Shown: in pieces, positions 11,772 to 22,916 of the stretch
How the letters are laid out: each line of letters starts with the position of its first letter
How positions within the stretch are numbered: the stretch's first letter is position 1
Assembly (NCBI RefSeq): GCF_019279795.1
Contig: NC_056750.1
Span: 700,621,721-700,685,720 of the forward strand
Length of the DNA: 64,000 bases
From: Protopterus annectens
Taxonomy: Eukaryota; Chordata; Ceratodontiformes; Protopteridae
Reading direction: 5' to 3'
Program-made: the position numbers and the translations under genes
The notes under the pieces: model-generated
Told to the model about the DNA's origin: nothing
Seen by the model: the letters and a program-made list of their open reading frames with translations, nothing else
The model's database searches: none

Positions 11772-12039
11772 TGTCGCCTCCTACTTTGGACACAATAGAA
11801 GAGTCTTCATGGGTACTGTTCAACAGCTTTATTTTGTACAAACACATCACTGTAAAGGTTTACTGACTTTAACTTAAGTAACTTATATACAGACTAACAA
11901 CTGCAGTCATGCATGCTCTCTGTGGCTGCTCTTACAAAATGGCAGTAGGAAGTGCACGTGTCTGGAATTTATATGTGCACGTACAGCTTTGACATGCTTC
12001 TTAAACATACATCACACTTCACTTGCAATGTAATATACA
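11772..12039 (-). repeat. 3' LTR of the gypsy element
   Basis: This 268-bp LTR aligns over its full length with 17083-17354 with scattered substitutions and small indels, so the insertion is not recent. It abuts the polypurine tract at 12040. Confidence 0.9.
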
Positions 12040-12051
12040 TCCTCCCTCTTT
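12040..12051 (-). promoter_or_regulatory. Polypurine tract
   Basis: The minus strand reads AAAGAGGGAGGA immediately before the TG of the 3' LTR. This is the expected primer for plus-strand DNA synthesis. Confidence 0.8.
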
Positions 12052-12139
12052 GAGAATAGATCTTATGTCACTATAAGTCTATCTAGCATGCAGAAATCAC
12101 AGGCAATTCTTGGCCATGCATTATGCAATATTAAGTACA

Positions 12140-12180
12140 CCCCCCCCCCCACATATATATATATAGATATATAGATATAT

Positions 12181-12252
<72 letters not shown>

Positions 12253-12300
12253 AGATATACACACACACCATATATATACATATATATACACGCACACACA
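12140..12300. repeat. Poly-C, (TA)n and (AC)n microsatellite
   Basis: About ten C residues are followed by roughly 100 bp of (TA)n with interspersed GATA units and a short (CA)n tail. It lies between pol and the 3' LTR and generates the artefactual YIYIYI open frames on the minus strand. Confidence 0.95.
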
Positions 12301-12305
12301 CAAAA

Positions 12306-12872
12306 TCAAGTCCACATTTTTGTGCATTTCACACTTGGCTTTGAAACTCGCCCATATCGTGTGACATAAAACTGGGAATTAAATTTCATAACAGGAACTG
12401 TTTCTGCAAAATGTTTGACCTGTGGAATGTCTGGAACATTTTCTGGAATGGAATCAGAATTTTGAACACATTCTGGTTTGGAAACAGTTTGTGATTCATT
12501 GTTAGATTTGAAGTTTGCATCACACAAACAATGTTGTGATGGTGAGGGTGGTTCTGATACAGGAAGAAGACGTTTCCAGTCCCTCCTATATTGTATACTT
12601 TCTGAATCTAACAAGTAGGATCTTGGCTCAGCACAGATGCCTGTAATCTGTCCAATTCGATCAAAACCTTTCTTTGTCTGGATTCGTACCGTCTCTCCTT
12701 CCCTCAGCGGATGAAGTAATCTGTTTGATCTGTCATAACTAGATTTCTGAATATTATGCTTCTTAACCAATTGAGCCTTGATGGTTTTTACTGTTCTTAG
12801 GTTTAGTCTTCCATAAACTGGAAGTAATGGGTAGTGTAGTTGTAGTTTGTCTGGAAAGCGGTCTTTGAACAC
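12306..12872 (-). pseudogene. Gypsy pol: C-terminal end after integrase
   Basis: This 188-codon open frame is the C-terminal portion of the pol polyprotein. It carries a basic region and then LREGETVRIQTKKGFDRIGQITGICAEPR (residues about 60-88 of the frame, listed here as one run split across the GETVRIQ and GQITGI motifs). That layout is the small beta-barrel C-terminal domain of Ty3/gypsy integrases that precedes a serine/proline-rich tail. It ends in a stop just before the microsatellite. The integrase catalytic core lies upstream in other frames, so this frame is isolated by frameshift. Confidence 0.7.
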
Positions 12873-13195
12873 ATCGGTATTGTCACCCTTTGACCTTTCA
12901 GGTAACTGCTTTGCACTCTATACTGCACATTCAGCTAGACCATTTGCCTGTGGATATTCAGGACTACTAGTGACATGTACAAAGTCCCAGCCTTTTGCAA
13001 ATTTCCAAAACAACTGGCTAGTAAATCAAGTGCCATTGTCAGAAAGAAGTTTTTGTGGACTACCATGAACTGAGAAATGACTTTTCAGCTTAGTGATAGC
13101 AGCAGTGGATGTTAGGTTAGGTAGTAGATCAATCTCAAACAAATTCAAATCAGAGTCTTCCAAAACTAAGTAGTGTTGATTTGTTCCACTCAATA
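12850..13195 (-). pseudogene. Gypsy integrase catalytic core (frameshifted)
   Basis: Minus-strand translation in broken frames gives a LSDNGTxFTS-like stretch (near 13045), then [10 protein letters not shown] and [15 protein letters not shown] (near 12950). These correspond to the second Asp and the Glu of the DDE triad of retroviral-type integrases. The first Asp region lies in frameshifted sequence near 13150-13195. The domain joins DNA ends to target DNA in intact relatives. Here the reading frame is lost. Confidence 0.6.
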
Positions 13196-13918
13196 TCAGC
13201 TGCAACTGTTGACCACGGTAGAATAGGAACTGAACTTAGCTGAAGTGGTTCTTTTGCAAATGTGGTCTACTACTATTGCATACCAAACAAGATGAAAGTA
13301 CTTTATCAATGTCTTTTGGTAATGAAGGCCAAAATAGTAATTCTCTAGCTCTTCTCTTAGTGGATGCGGAACCTGGATATATTCTTGTTGTAAGGAAGCA
13401 GGAACAACAATTTTAGGACCTTTGAAAATAATGCCATCTTCCATCAAAAATTCATCTCTGTAACGAAAGTAGGCTTGCACTTCAGGTGGTACACTAGATT
13501 GCTTTGATGGCCATCCAAAATTAATGTTGTGAGTGAGCTTCCGCAAAATTGGATCAGTCTGACTGTCTTCTCTCAACTCATCAAGTCTAGTGGTAGAAAA
13601 ATTACACACTGCCGTGACATCAAAGTCAAAATTCTCTGCGTCAAGCTGTTCAGCCTTATTTCTGGGCGATCTAGATAAGGTATCAGCCAAATAAACCAAT
13701 TTGCCTTTCATGTAGACCATTTTCAAATTGCACTTTTGCAATTTGAGCATCATTCTTTGCAATCTTACTGGAGCAGAATATGTAGGCTTCTTTAGAATAG
13801 TAACTAGAGGTTGGTGGTCAGTCTCAATCTGAATAGCTGAACCATAAATATAATCATGAAACTTAGAACATGCAAATACTATTGCCAAAAGCTCCTTCTC
13901 AATCTGAGCATACTGCAT
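13196..13918 (-). pseudogene. Gypsy RNase H and integrase zinc-binding domain
   Basis: This 240-codon frame starts inside the RNase H domain: QIEKELLAIVFACSKFHDYIYG (residues 5-26) holds the conserved Glu helix, IETDHQPL (about 31-38) holds a catalytic Asp, and ADTLSR (about 79-84) is the typical gypsy RNase H end. After a linker comes VPHPLREELENYYFG...H, resembling the first half of the HHCC integrase zinc finger. A His expected in the G-H-x-G part is altered. The frame then runs out of register before the catalytic core. Confidence 0.75.
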
Positions 13919-14041
13919 CTCAGTTTGGGATAGTATTCTAGATGCATAGGCTACTGGTCCGCCCTCTTGAAGTATAACTGCGCCGAGACCAAATTTTGAA
14001 GCATCACATGAGAGTAACTGGTTTGTTTACATCATAGTATC

Positions 14042-14685
14042 TTAATGTAGGTGGGGTGGCAATTTTCTGCTTAAGGTCTTCAAATGCCTTCTGGGCTGTC
14101 CCACCCAAGACCGTACAACATCTTTGCATGTTAGCTCTCTCAAAAATGCTGTCAATTCACTGAAGTCTGGTATAAACTTGCCTAAATAGTTGACCATAGC
14201 TAGCAAACGTTGTAGAACTTGTACATTAGCTGGTGCTGACATCTCAGGAATAGCTGCTTGCTTGGTTGGGTCTGGTCTCAAGTCTGCACTCGTGAGCAAT
14301 GTCCTACGTATTTAACTTATGGAAGTCTAAATTTGCACTTCAGAGGATTGAGTTTCAAGCTTACTTCATGTGCTCTATCTAGAACTTTCTTGAGGTTTCT
14401 ATCATGCTCTGCTTCACCATTGCCTGCAACCAGTAAATCATCTGCTATTATGGCTCCAGGATAACCTGAAAAAATTTGCTCCATTGCACGCTGAAAGATT
14501 TCTCTTGCAGAATTTATTCCAAATGGCATTCTTAGGAATCTGTATCTGCTAAACGGAGTACCAAAAGTAGTTAGAAATGAAGATTTGTGATCAAGCATCA
14601 CTTGCCAAAATGAACTCTTTGCATCCAAGATGGAGAAAACAGTGGCATTCGGTATTAAGGCTGCGACCTCTTCGACTGTACACAT
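14042..14685 (-). pseudogene. Gypsy reverse transcriptase
   Basis: Two minus-strand frames (14685-14317 and 14299-14042) carry RT motifs. FSILDAKSSFWQVMLD (with the catalytic Asp) is followed by FGTPFSRYRFLRMPFGINSA and AIIADDLLVAG. The catalytic box reads IADD where most gypsy elements have Y-x-DD; both aspartates remain. The second frame has LQRLLAMVNYLGKFIPDFSEL, the thumb/connection region, after a frameshift at about 14310. Stops upstream near 14730 separate it from the fingers. Confidence 0.8.
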
Positions 14686-14739
14686 TAGATGATACAGTCA
14701 CTCTAATGCTTTGTTCAGATCTCTTGAGTCAATAATTAA

Positions 14740-15460
14740 TTATTTTAATTTCGTCTGAGCCTTTTTTGTCAGCTGCTACCATAGACGATACCAATTCAGT
14801 TGGTTCTGTGACTGGGCATATCACACCTTGATGCACCATTTTATCCGAGTTTCAACTTTATCCTGCATAGCTATCGAAACTCTTCTTGCTGGTCTGACTA
14901 CAGGAGTGACCTCTGGATCTAACTTCATAGAATACACAACTGGAAGTTTGCCTGACTTGTCATCGAAAACGTCAGCATACTCTGAGAAAATGGCTTCAGA
15001 AAAATTAGAACTCTGAAATGCGCTTACATGATGGACTTCGTTAGCAAAAGAAAGCAAATTCATTCTTAAACTATCTTTGAGACCCAATTAAGATTGCACT
15101 GGTCTTCAGACTACATAGAACAACAAGTTGTAACAGTTCTCAGCCAAATAAACTGAAACCATCACTGAACCTTCGGTTTGAATTTCTTCATCTCCATAAG
15201 CAATAAGTCTCACACTACTGGCTGATTGAGTTGTTTGTTAGTTCTCACATTAGGAAATGTGTCTGCTAATATGACATTGTACTCTGAACCAGTGTCTACT
15301 TTGAGCATTGTTTATTTTGCATTAATCCGGACAGTACAAAACACCTCACTTCTTGTCAATAAATTCACTGCATCAACTCTTTCATCAAGCACTGATATAC
15401 CATCTACATAGAAAATTGTCTGCTTCAGCTGTACTTGAGCAACTTGCTTCTTTGTGTGAC
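14740..15460 (-). pseudogene. Gypsy protease and RT N-terminus
   Basis: In the minus strand near 15290-15310 a VDTGSEYNVI stretch fits the active-site DTG(S/A) motif of retroelement aspartic proteases. About 70 codons on, a frame at 15087-14821 reads SEYADVFDDKSGKLP and PVVRPARRVS, the usual lead-in to gypsy RT (F-x-D-V-F ... G-K-L and P-x-x-x-x-x-R-x-x-P). Stop codons and a frameshift separate protease and RT, so no continuous polyprotein exists. Confidence 0.65.
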
Positions 15461-16390
15461 CTTTCTTTACAACTGTGTGAGGTGTACTTGATTTACAAAA
15501 CTTTTGAAAGTGGTTACATTTTTTACACTTGTAGCGTTACTGACCATATGCCAGCACTTCTGTCTTTTAGACTCATGATTTGCACCACAGTTGTGACAGT
15601 TAACAATAAAGCTGGACTTGGGTTTTGCTGATTCATGCTTGTACTGCATTGAGCTGGAGCATGCTCCTTTCTTAGAACTTGCTGGAAAGCTGTGTGTCTT
15701 CCCTGGAAATCTCGTAGCTGCCACATGCTTGGGCCTACTTTCTTCTGCCACGTGTTGCACACTATCTACATTTGCTCTGGAGCCAACTGAACTCATGCTC
15801 TTGTCACTTGCAAGCATACTCGTGTGTTTTTCTGTCACCTCATGGATTTGACAAATCTCATTGGCTTTACTCAACATTACATCACTATCATGAAGCATAA
15901 TCTTTCTCACTGCAGCACTGTTAATACCACACACAAGCCTCTCCTTTAGCAGCTCATCTTTTAAGTAACCAAACCGACATGTTTTAGCTCTGTTTCTCAG
16001 GTCAGTTATATAAGCTGCAAATATTTCCCCTGATTTCTGATCTCTTATGTAAAACAAATGCCTCTCTAATGTAATATTTGTTTGAGGGTTACACATTTCT
16101 CTGAATTTGTGCTTCAAACACTTGGGTTCTTCCCTTGATTCTGCTTGCACAACACTATGACAATTTTCACCTTTTCCTTCATATACTGCAGGTGCATGCA
16201 CAAATGAACGCTCTCTTTCTATGGCCTCTGACCCAGCTAGGTTTAGCAAAATGAATGGCCTAGTGTGTGCTTCTCTATCTGCATAAGCTGCTTATATAGA
16301 AATATTGTACTCTTGCTCAAATATTCTCCAATTCTCTGCAATATGCTGATCAAACACAAGTGGTAGGGGTTTTCGACATCCGTCTGCCAT
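15400..16390 (-). pseudogene. Gypsy gag with zinc knuckle
   Basis: A likely start ATG lies at 16390-16388 (MADGCRKPLPLVF). One in-frame stop occurs about 32 codons later. The long open part runs 16249-15467 (260 codons). It shows the capsid-like helix-rich region KSGEIFAAYITDLRNRAKTC, then a basic linker and a zinc knuckle beginning CHNCGANHESKRQKC (near 15590-15540). A second knuckle is degenerate. Gag packages the element RNA in intact relatives. It sits just downstream of the 5' LTR and primer-binding site. Confidence 0.75.
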
Positions 16391-17060
16391 ATTAACAAAT
16401 ACCAGCAAAGGGTTTTGCAAATAAGCACAAACATACACTCATGCACATATGCCAGAAACTTATGCCAGTACTTGTAGCTGAATTTATTTCTTTTGGGCTT
16501 TGTTCATTAGCGTTATTTTGAAAACTGTAGTTATGCCCCTGATACAATATGAAGTCATAGTTATGCCAAACCATAGCACTTTGCCTGAAGTCATAGTTAT
16601 GCCAAAACATAGCACTTTGCCAACATGCATGCAATTGTCCTACTTTATTTTTGCTTAATGTGCCCTTTTTTTTCTCGTTTTGCCTTATTGTATTCATTTA
16701 GTTTGTTTAAGCCCTTTTCATGCCCATTGTACTTTTCTGTGCTTGTTTTACCCTAAACATGCCCAGTTTTGCTTTGAACACACTCACTTTACTTTAAACA
16801 TGCCCATTTTAATCTTTAAACATTATTGTTTTACTTTACTGTTAATCATTTCAACAAACACCTTTATTTTAAACATTCCTGTAGGCAACAAACTTTTCAT
16901 GCCTTCCGCTTACTCAATAATGCGGTTTGTGCCCTTGTAATGCCCCGTTTTGTGCTTATTCTCATTACCTTTGATTCTTTTCTGGCTCATTTTGTGCTCG
17001 TTTCTCCTGGTTTTACCTTCACTGTTGTCTCTGCACCTCATGGTTCTAGATATTATTCTC

Positions 17061-17082
17061 TTCAATCCCGGTTCTGACACCA
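17061..17082 (-). promoter_or_regulatory. Primer-binding site, tRNA-Leu-like
   Basis: Directly inside the 5' LTR the minus strand reads TGGTGTCAGAACCGGG. Its complement, CCCGGTTCTGACACCA on the + strand, looks like the T-stem, acceptor stem and CCA end of a tRNA. The TTCTGACA acceptor end suggests tRNA-Leu. The exact isoacceptor is inference. Confidence 0.75.
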
Positions 17083-17354
17083 TGTTGCTCTCCTACTTTG
17101 GACACAATAGAAGAGTCTTTGTGGGCTCTGTTCAAGCAGCTTTATTCTATACAAATACATCACTATAAAGGCTTACTGACTTTAACTTAAGTAACTTATA
17201 TACAAACTAGCAACTGTGATCATGCATGCTCTCAGTGTGGCTGCTCTGACAAAATGGCAGTAGGAAGTGCAATTGTCTGGAATTTATATGTGCACGTACA
17301 GCCTTGACATATTTCTGAAAGATGCAGCACACTTCACTTGCAATCTGATCTACA
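17083..17354 (-). repeat. 5' LTR of the gypsy element
   Basis: This 272-bp LTR pairs with 11772-12039. It is followed outward by ATTCA, the counterpart of ATTTA beyond the other LTR. Confidence 0.9.
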
Positions 17355-17640
17355 ATTCACATTTGTTTGTGTTGATTAAAAGAGAATTCTCTTTATTTTT
17401 AAGTAAATGATGCTAACGCTGTTTAGCAGATCAGAGAAAATGCTTGCCAAAATTTGTCATTTCAGTAGCTACATTGTTCTGTAGTTGGGACTGCCTACCG
17501 AACTGTGTTGTTGGTATGACCTATGCAGGGTTTTTTGTTGATTGCTTTGTGAAATCATTTACAGTATAGCATACACATTAGCTACTATTGTTTAATACTG
17601 TACAAACAGTATTTAATAAGTCTTTCTTTACCTTTTGCAG

Positions 17641-17835
17641 GCTCCCTGTAGCTGTTTCGATGAAGACAGACTGCACATTGCCTTCGTCATAGCTTTACTT
17701 CTGCTTGCAGAGTTGAGTTCATTACAGACGTCTTGGTCTACTAAAGAGTCAGCAGCCCTGAATCATTCAGCCTCATCCAGTAGGTCTCTGGCTGTGCCTG
17801 CTCTCCTTGACTGCATCTCAGCAGTAGAAGGCATG
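17641..17835 (+). other. Candidate host-gene exon
   Basis: A pyrimidine tract ending TTTACCTTTTGCAG (to 17640) is a good splice acceptor. It is followed by 195 nt (65 codons, phase 0) open in one frame, containing FDEDRLHIAFVIALLLLAEL and SLAVPALLDCISAVEGM. A GTGTGT donor-like site follows at 17836, and a stop occurs 4 codons into the supposed intron. The leucine-rich helical look would suit an alpha-helical repeat protein. I do not recognise the protein. It is not part of any repeat I can identify, and its codon use is mixed, unlike simple-sequence frames. It could still be chance. Confidence 0.4.
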
Positions 17836-18635
17836 GTGTGTATTTAAGATTTTGTTTTCCTTTAATGGGATTGCATCTCTATACTAAAATGTGAATCAAA
17901 CTAGGAAGATCAGTTTGCGCATGTTTTTGCAGTCTTAGTCCGTAGTTGTATGACGTTTAACACTGCATTTTACAGGTATACAGTATCATTGATTTAAGCA
18001 TATAGATCCCAAGTTGTACGTGAAATTGGTCTAGTGGACCAGACCTGTCTACTAACATAACAAACAAGTAAAATATTTACAAGTCTCTAAGTAGGTTTAG
18101 CCATGGGTTCATCCAGCTGCCATACAAAGAAAGTGAAATGGCAATGCCACAATACCATGGCCATATGTAAAAAAAGTAATTTTTAAGGAGCCCTGAGTAA
18201 TAGTTTGGTTTGAAATACTTCAAAAGATTTAGTAATCGCCAGGCTTCTTTCACTCAAATGTTTGCTTTGAATATGTGAGTTATTGCTGATGTTTCGGGAA
18301 GGGAGTGTAGTAAACTTTTTCACAAACACCTTCTGCAAGCAAGGGAATTGCTGTTGTGTGGTTTGTCTGAATGTTTGACATATTTTGGACATCCAGAAGA
18401 ATCTTGACAGAATTCAATGCATGAATAAAGAGGCACAGATCCATATAAGGGGGGGGGGGGCAAATGACAGGGGGAATGGCCAATGTGGCCTGCCTCTGCA
18501 TCGGTTTTCGAAGAGTACCAGTGGTGGAAAATCTGCATTTTTTTTTTACTTTTACCTTTTTTTTGTTATTAATTATCTTCCCACCCGCCCATTTTACCAT
18601 TCACAAGTATGTGCCACTGTAGTTTATAACCTATC
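17836..18635. other. No gene recognised
   Basis: A G10 run lies near 18450. Overlapping minus-strand frames at 18183-18600 have no recognisable domain. Confidence 0.35.
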
Positions 18636-18843
18636 AACGTTCTGTGTTTCTCACTCTGATATAGGGTAAAAAAAAAAAGTAAAAGTTGTCAGGTTATGAG
18701 CTAGGGCAGAATGAAGGTAACAGTTGCTGTCATTTGTTACTGGCAAATGACAGCAACTGTTACCTTCATTCTGCCCTAGCTCATAACCTGACAACTTTTA
18801 CTTTTTTTTACCCTATATCAGAGTGAGAAACACAGAAAGTTTA
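18636..18843. repeat. Long near-perfect palindrome at a PLE boundary
   Basis: The two arms of about 100 bp are reverse complements with only a few differences, one of them in the A-run length. The spacer is about 7 bp around 18737-18744. The right arm leads directly into the PLE 3' fragment beginning near 18838, so this is probably the inverted end of that insertion. Confidence 0.85.
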
Positions 18844-19338
18844 AGTATATTAGGGCAGAAGAAAATCACAAATTTCAAATTTATGGCTCTAATGAAGCTG
18901 AACGAAAGCTCAAGGGGAGGTGACATGAAAAACAGAACAGAGGTGGAAGACACCAAGTGGATTATGGAATTGACAGCCGATAAACCACCGGGCCTTAATG
19001 GAATGGTACCTCTAAAACCTATTCTGAAAGAACGGAGCATAAACATAAAAACAGGAAGAGTGAATAAGGAGAACTTATTCCTACTACTTGTAACTTTGGA
19101 GGACTACCACCAGAGGGACCTGTCTCCATTAGCCATGGAAGAGGAACCACCCCTGAACAGCATGATTGATTGAACACTGTTTAAACGTTTTGCCTTGATG
19201 GGTGTGAGTAAAGAATCTGAAGAAGGTTTCACCGAAAGCGCTTATCCTGCGTTCTTTTTATTTGTCTTGTCTTTTAAGCGTTTTATTAAATCACAGATTT
19301 TATCGTGTCTATGGTGGTACATCTGCATTGTTTTCTAC
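18838..19338 (+). mobile_element. Penelope-like element, 5'-truncated 3' fragment
   Basis: This 500-bp segment aligns closely with 22545-23042, the 3' end of the longer neighbouring PLE. It carries the end of the endonuclease frame (LMKLNESSRGGDMKNRTEVEDTKWIME in shortened motif form: KLNESSRGG, TEVEDTKW), then the 3' UTR with a hammerhead-like core. It sits immediately upstream of the longer copy, giving the partial-tandem layout (pseudo-LTR) typical of PLEs. Confidence 0.75.
19211..19248 (+). ncRNA. Hammerhead ribozyme-like motif in PLE pseudo-LTR
   Basis: The core CTGAAGA (19217-19223) matches C-U-G-A-N-G-A. Stem II is GGT/ACC with a TTC loop, and GAAA lies at 19234-19237. AGCGCT is a self-complementary stem III, and cleavage would follow T243. 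Stem I (AGAAT with ATCCT) has one mismatch compared with the copy at 53.83 kb. Confidence 0.5.
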
Positions 19339-19481
19339 TTTGGTTCTTTTTTGGCAAGACTACTTCAGCAGTGTGTATTTATTTTTTGTTTCATTTGTGC
19401 TGATTTGATTTACACACTGCACATAGCACCACTGCTCTTCACTGTAGTTTCAGAAACAGTCAAGTGTTCCTTTTGAGACTA

Positions 19482-20690
19482 ATGGCTTCAAAAACAGTAA
19501 CAAACCTTGTAACAGGTTTAACAAATCCACTTTTGGGAATTGACTTACATGATACATGCAGTTTCAAACCATTAAATATACCTACAAATGAAGACTTTGA
19601 TGCTCTTTACTGGGAAGTTGAGAATGCAGGATACAGATTAAAATGTCTTCAATAGCAATGCTTCCATATGGAAGCTTGCCTAAACCATCAAGTAATACCT
19701 CAGGGCCTACGCATTAGATGCATGCAGGGCTATGGTAACACATTTCCTTCACTTTTGGCTAAGTAGCAGGCAATAACTATAGAAACGAGCTTCAAATATA
19801 TGAAGCTTTTAATAAAGTTCTTCAAACCACAAGAAGATGAAGTAGCGGAGCTAATTAAGCTGAAATAGGAAGAACTCGAGCGTATGAATTTATCCGAGTC
19901 TTGCTTTTTTAAACTAGAAAATTTACAAAGCAGACTAGATGCCTCTGACAACAAATTAAAAATTATTAAAAGGCACAAACTAACTAGAGACTTCAATGAT
20001 TACAAGAATGGCAATCTCTTTAATTGGCCAAAAGAACAGAAGTCTAATGGAAGGGAAACTGCATTAGATACTAATAAAAAAGCTAATAAGGTCAAGGTGA
20101 ACCGAATAGTTGAGAATACACAGGTAACAATGCCTGAAACTGGACATTTTGAAACAAGCTATTTAAAGGAAAGTACTAGTGACATGGTTGCAGTTACACC
20201 AACGACCCATAGGGGAACAACTCTGGATGTTAACTCCCTGACTTTGTCAGGAAGAACATGATTCAAATAAAGAAAAGGGAACTGAAGCATCCACATCTAA
20301 AGAAGACATTTCTCATATGGAGACTACTTCGGTAGCCACTAGACCCAAAGAAGGGATTCAGCACTTAACTATGTTACAAAATCTTGCTTTTTTATTACAA
20401 AGCAGCAGTATACGCATGCCGAGATCAGACAGCAGGGAAATTAAAAAACGCAAAGTGCTATAATTAAAGAAATGGGAGTGATTCCTTTGTTTTCAACATA
20501 TCTAAGAGTGCTTTAACAGAGACTCAGATTTCAGTCTTAGAGAGGGGTCTTTCCTTTATCCCCTCCATTAGATCACCATTAAATGAATTTGTGACAGACA
20601 TGAAATGTTTTAGGAGGAATATCACCCTCAAACACATTTTTGGCAACAATAAGGAACAAGTTAATCTTTATAAAAAAAAACAAGCACTTT
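19482..20690 (+). pseudogene. PLE N-terminal region
   Basis: A frame beginning MASKTVTNLVTGLTNPLLG (19482) looks like the element's start. After stops, a second frame (19884-20261) has a leucine-heptad segment (LENLQSRLDASDNKLKIIKR) and then HKLTRDFNDYKNGNLFNWPKEQ. Penelope proteins have a similar basic DYK-x-G segment before the RT domain. The segment 20262-20690 is interrupted but may continue towards RT, where ITLKH-like text precedes it. Confidence 0.55.
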
Positions 20691-20691
20691 C

Positions 20692-22070
20692 ATGACACTG
20701 TACCATCCTATGGTGGATATGTTTATTCACCTTTCTGAAGACGAGGTGGCAAGACATAGGTCACAATCTAAGAGTAATCAATTCCATAACCTGACCCAAA
20801 GTGAATACCAAGCACTCAGGCAATTGATGGGGAGAAAAAACATTGTCATTAAACCAGCAGACAAGGGAGGTGTGATAGCAGTAATGGATTCTGAGTTCTA
20901 TAGCACCAAGATGAGAGACTTAAGTGATAAAGGGACCTATCAAAAATTGAACAAAATAGATCTGACGAGAGTGATTAATGGTGTGCGTGACACACTATAT
21001 GATCTCCTTATGATTAGGAGTATTACGAAGGACCATTATGACTATTTCAATATAGCCCATGCTGTAACACCTGCCATTAGTGGACTGCCAAAAATACATA
21101 AGAACTTAGAGGATCCACCTATGCGGCCCATTGTTTCGGGAAGGGGCTGGCTGACTGAGCCGCTATCAGTGTTCTTGGAAGCTGAATTAAAGAAGGTCCT
21201 ATCAAAGGCCACCACGGTTCTGAAGGACACAGAACACTTCTTAGGTCTCTTGTTTGAGCAAATGGAAATGAGAAACAAGGAAGAAGGATTATTATTAGTC
21301 ACACTGGATGTGCAAAGTCTTTTTACAGTCATCCCGAATAATTATGGAATTAAAGCCATCAGGAGATTTGCTGGCAGTGAAGTTTTGGATGTTAATCTCC
21401 TTTGTACTCTGTTAGAACTAGTACTGGAGAACAACATCTTCCTTTATGGCGACACTCACTTTTGGCAAAAATAGAGGGTTGCCATGGGCACCCCATGTGC
21501 CAACAGTTATTCGAATGTAGTCTTGGCACAATGGGCGAAAGATTGGGATCTAGATGTTCGCAACTTGTGGAAAGATCAGATAATTTTGTACAAGAGATTT
21601 GTGGATGATGTCTTTCTCCTATAGAAAGGAGATGCCACTAGTCTACGGGAATTTGTCACGTTTCTCTCTCACACAATGAGTTTTTTGAGATTTGACTTAA
21701 AAGTCTCCAAAAGGGAGAGAGAGTTCCTTGATGTGAAACTTTGCCGGACCCTGGGCAAAGGGATAGAAACCATGATTTTTAGGAAACCTACATAGCGAAA
21801 CCATTTGCTACATCAGACCACCATGCACCCAAGGCATATCTTTCAGAATTTAGTGGGAAATCAGGTCAAAAGCATCTCCAAATTATGTTCTAGGGATGAC
21901 ATCTTCTTAAAAGAAAAAGAAACTCTTGTGAACACCCTTAAGAGAAGTGGATATAAGGAAGAAGATACCAGAATGAGTAGAGAAGAAGCCATGCAACTCA
22001 AAAGGGGTATCCCCTATATTCTAATAGGAGACATTAAGAGACCAGCAACCACAAGATAATAGACCTTCAG
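20692..22070 (+). pseudogene. PLE reverse transcriptase
   Basis: A 260-codon frame (20692-21474) shows the Penelope RT signature: NIVIKPADKGGVIAVMD (residues about 50-66), SGLPKIHKNLEDPPMRPIVSG (about 130-150) and LLVTLDVQSLFTVIPN (about 202-217). A stop at 21473 and a frameshift follow. The catalytic RFVDDVF box is then readable near 21597-21617, followed by EFLDVKL and a RKPT...NHLLHQTTMHP stretch (21780-21830) typical of PLE palm/thumb. Both catalytic Asp residues remain but the frame is broken repeatedly. Confidence 0.85.
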
Positions 22071-22379
22071 CTAATTTGAGGTGCACACTGACTTACAGCA
22101 TGGATAATGGATTCATTTGTAATAGTATTAGGAAGTTTTGGCCAGTCCTAACTTCGGATGAGAAATTACGAAATATAGTGGGGGATAAACCTAGCTTTGC
22201 ATTTTGGAACAAGAAGAATCTGAAGCGCTTATTGTGTCAATATAATGGGCTTACTATTAGTAGATATAGTACACGTAGCCAATGTAAAGGTACCTGGAAA
22301 TCTGGATTTTGAAAAAACCTACCCTTTTATATGGACACATGATATATTTGAACACTTGGTCACCTGGAAGAGTTATTAA

Positions 22380-22772
22380 TTTCAAGGTTATGCCACATGT
22401 ACCAGTAAGAACATCGTATATTTAGCCATTTGTGAGGCATGCTTTTCCTATTCTGTGGGTAAAACAAATAGGGCTTTTAAGGAATGGATTTTACACCATC
22501 TGTCAGACATAAGAAATCAAGTAGCTACAAATGCCCTGTATCAGTACATTAGGGAGGAAGAAAATCACAGTTTCAAATTTATGGCTTTAATGAAGCTGAA
22601 CGAAAGCCCAAGGGGAGGTGTCATGAGAAACAGAACAGAGGTGGAAAAGACCAAGTGGATTATGGAAATGAGAGCAGGTAAACCATTGGGCCTTAATGGA
22701 ATGGTACCTCTAAAACCTGTTCTGAAAAAACTGAGCATAAACATAAAAAGTAGAAACAGGAAGAGGGAATAA
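22380..22772 (+). pseudogene. PLE GIY-YIG endonuclease domain
   Basis: From about 22410 the + strand reads IVYLAICEACFSYSVGKTNRAFKEW in split frames (motifs IVYLAICEAC and SVGKTNRAFKEW), followed by HLSDIRN. This matches the GIY-x(10-12)-YIG pair, the catalytic Arg and the E/H...IRN helix of PLE endonucleases. The expected Y of YVG is S. The open frame 22455-22772 continues through the C-terminal region. It nicks target DNA in active relatives. Confidence 0.75.
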
Positions 22773-22916
22773 GTAGAACTTATTCCTGCTACTTGTAACT
22801 TTGGAGGACTACCATCAGAGGGACCTGTCTCCATTATCCATGGAAGAGGAACCACCCCTGAGCAGCATGATTGGTTGAACACTGCTTAAAAGTTTTGCCT
22901 CGATGAGAGTGAATAA

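Larger units (their letters stand above)
11772..17354 (-). mobile_element. Ty3/gypsy LTR retrotransposon, full-length but inactive
   Basis: This 5.6-kb element lies on the minus strand between two LTRs of about 270 bp. On the + strand both LTRs start TGT and end ACA, as expected for TG...CA termini. Flanking 5-mers ATTTA (11767-11771) and ATTCA (17355-17359) are a target-site duplication with one mismatch. The internal order on the minus strand is primer-binding site, gag, protease, RT, RNase H, integrase and polypurine tract. Gag and pol are interrupted by stops and frameshifts. Domain order and the metazoan K02A2.6-like appearance of pol support Ty3/gypsy. Confidence 0.9.

Noticed and set aside
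12063..12327. Two overlapping minus-strand frames rich in YIYIYI
   Set aside because: They translate the (TA)n microsatellite and are not genes.
22455..22772. Host GIY-YIG nuclease gene
   Set aside because: It lies directly after a Penelope-type RT and is repeated in truncated PLE copies, so it belongs to the retroelement.
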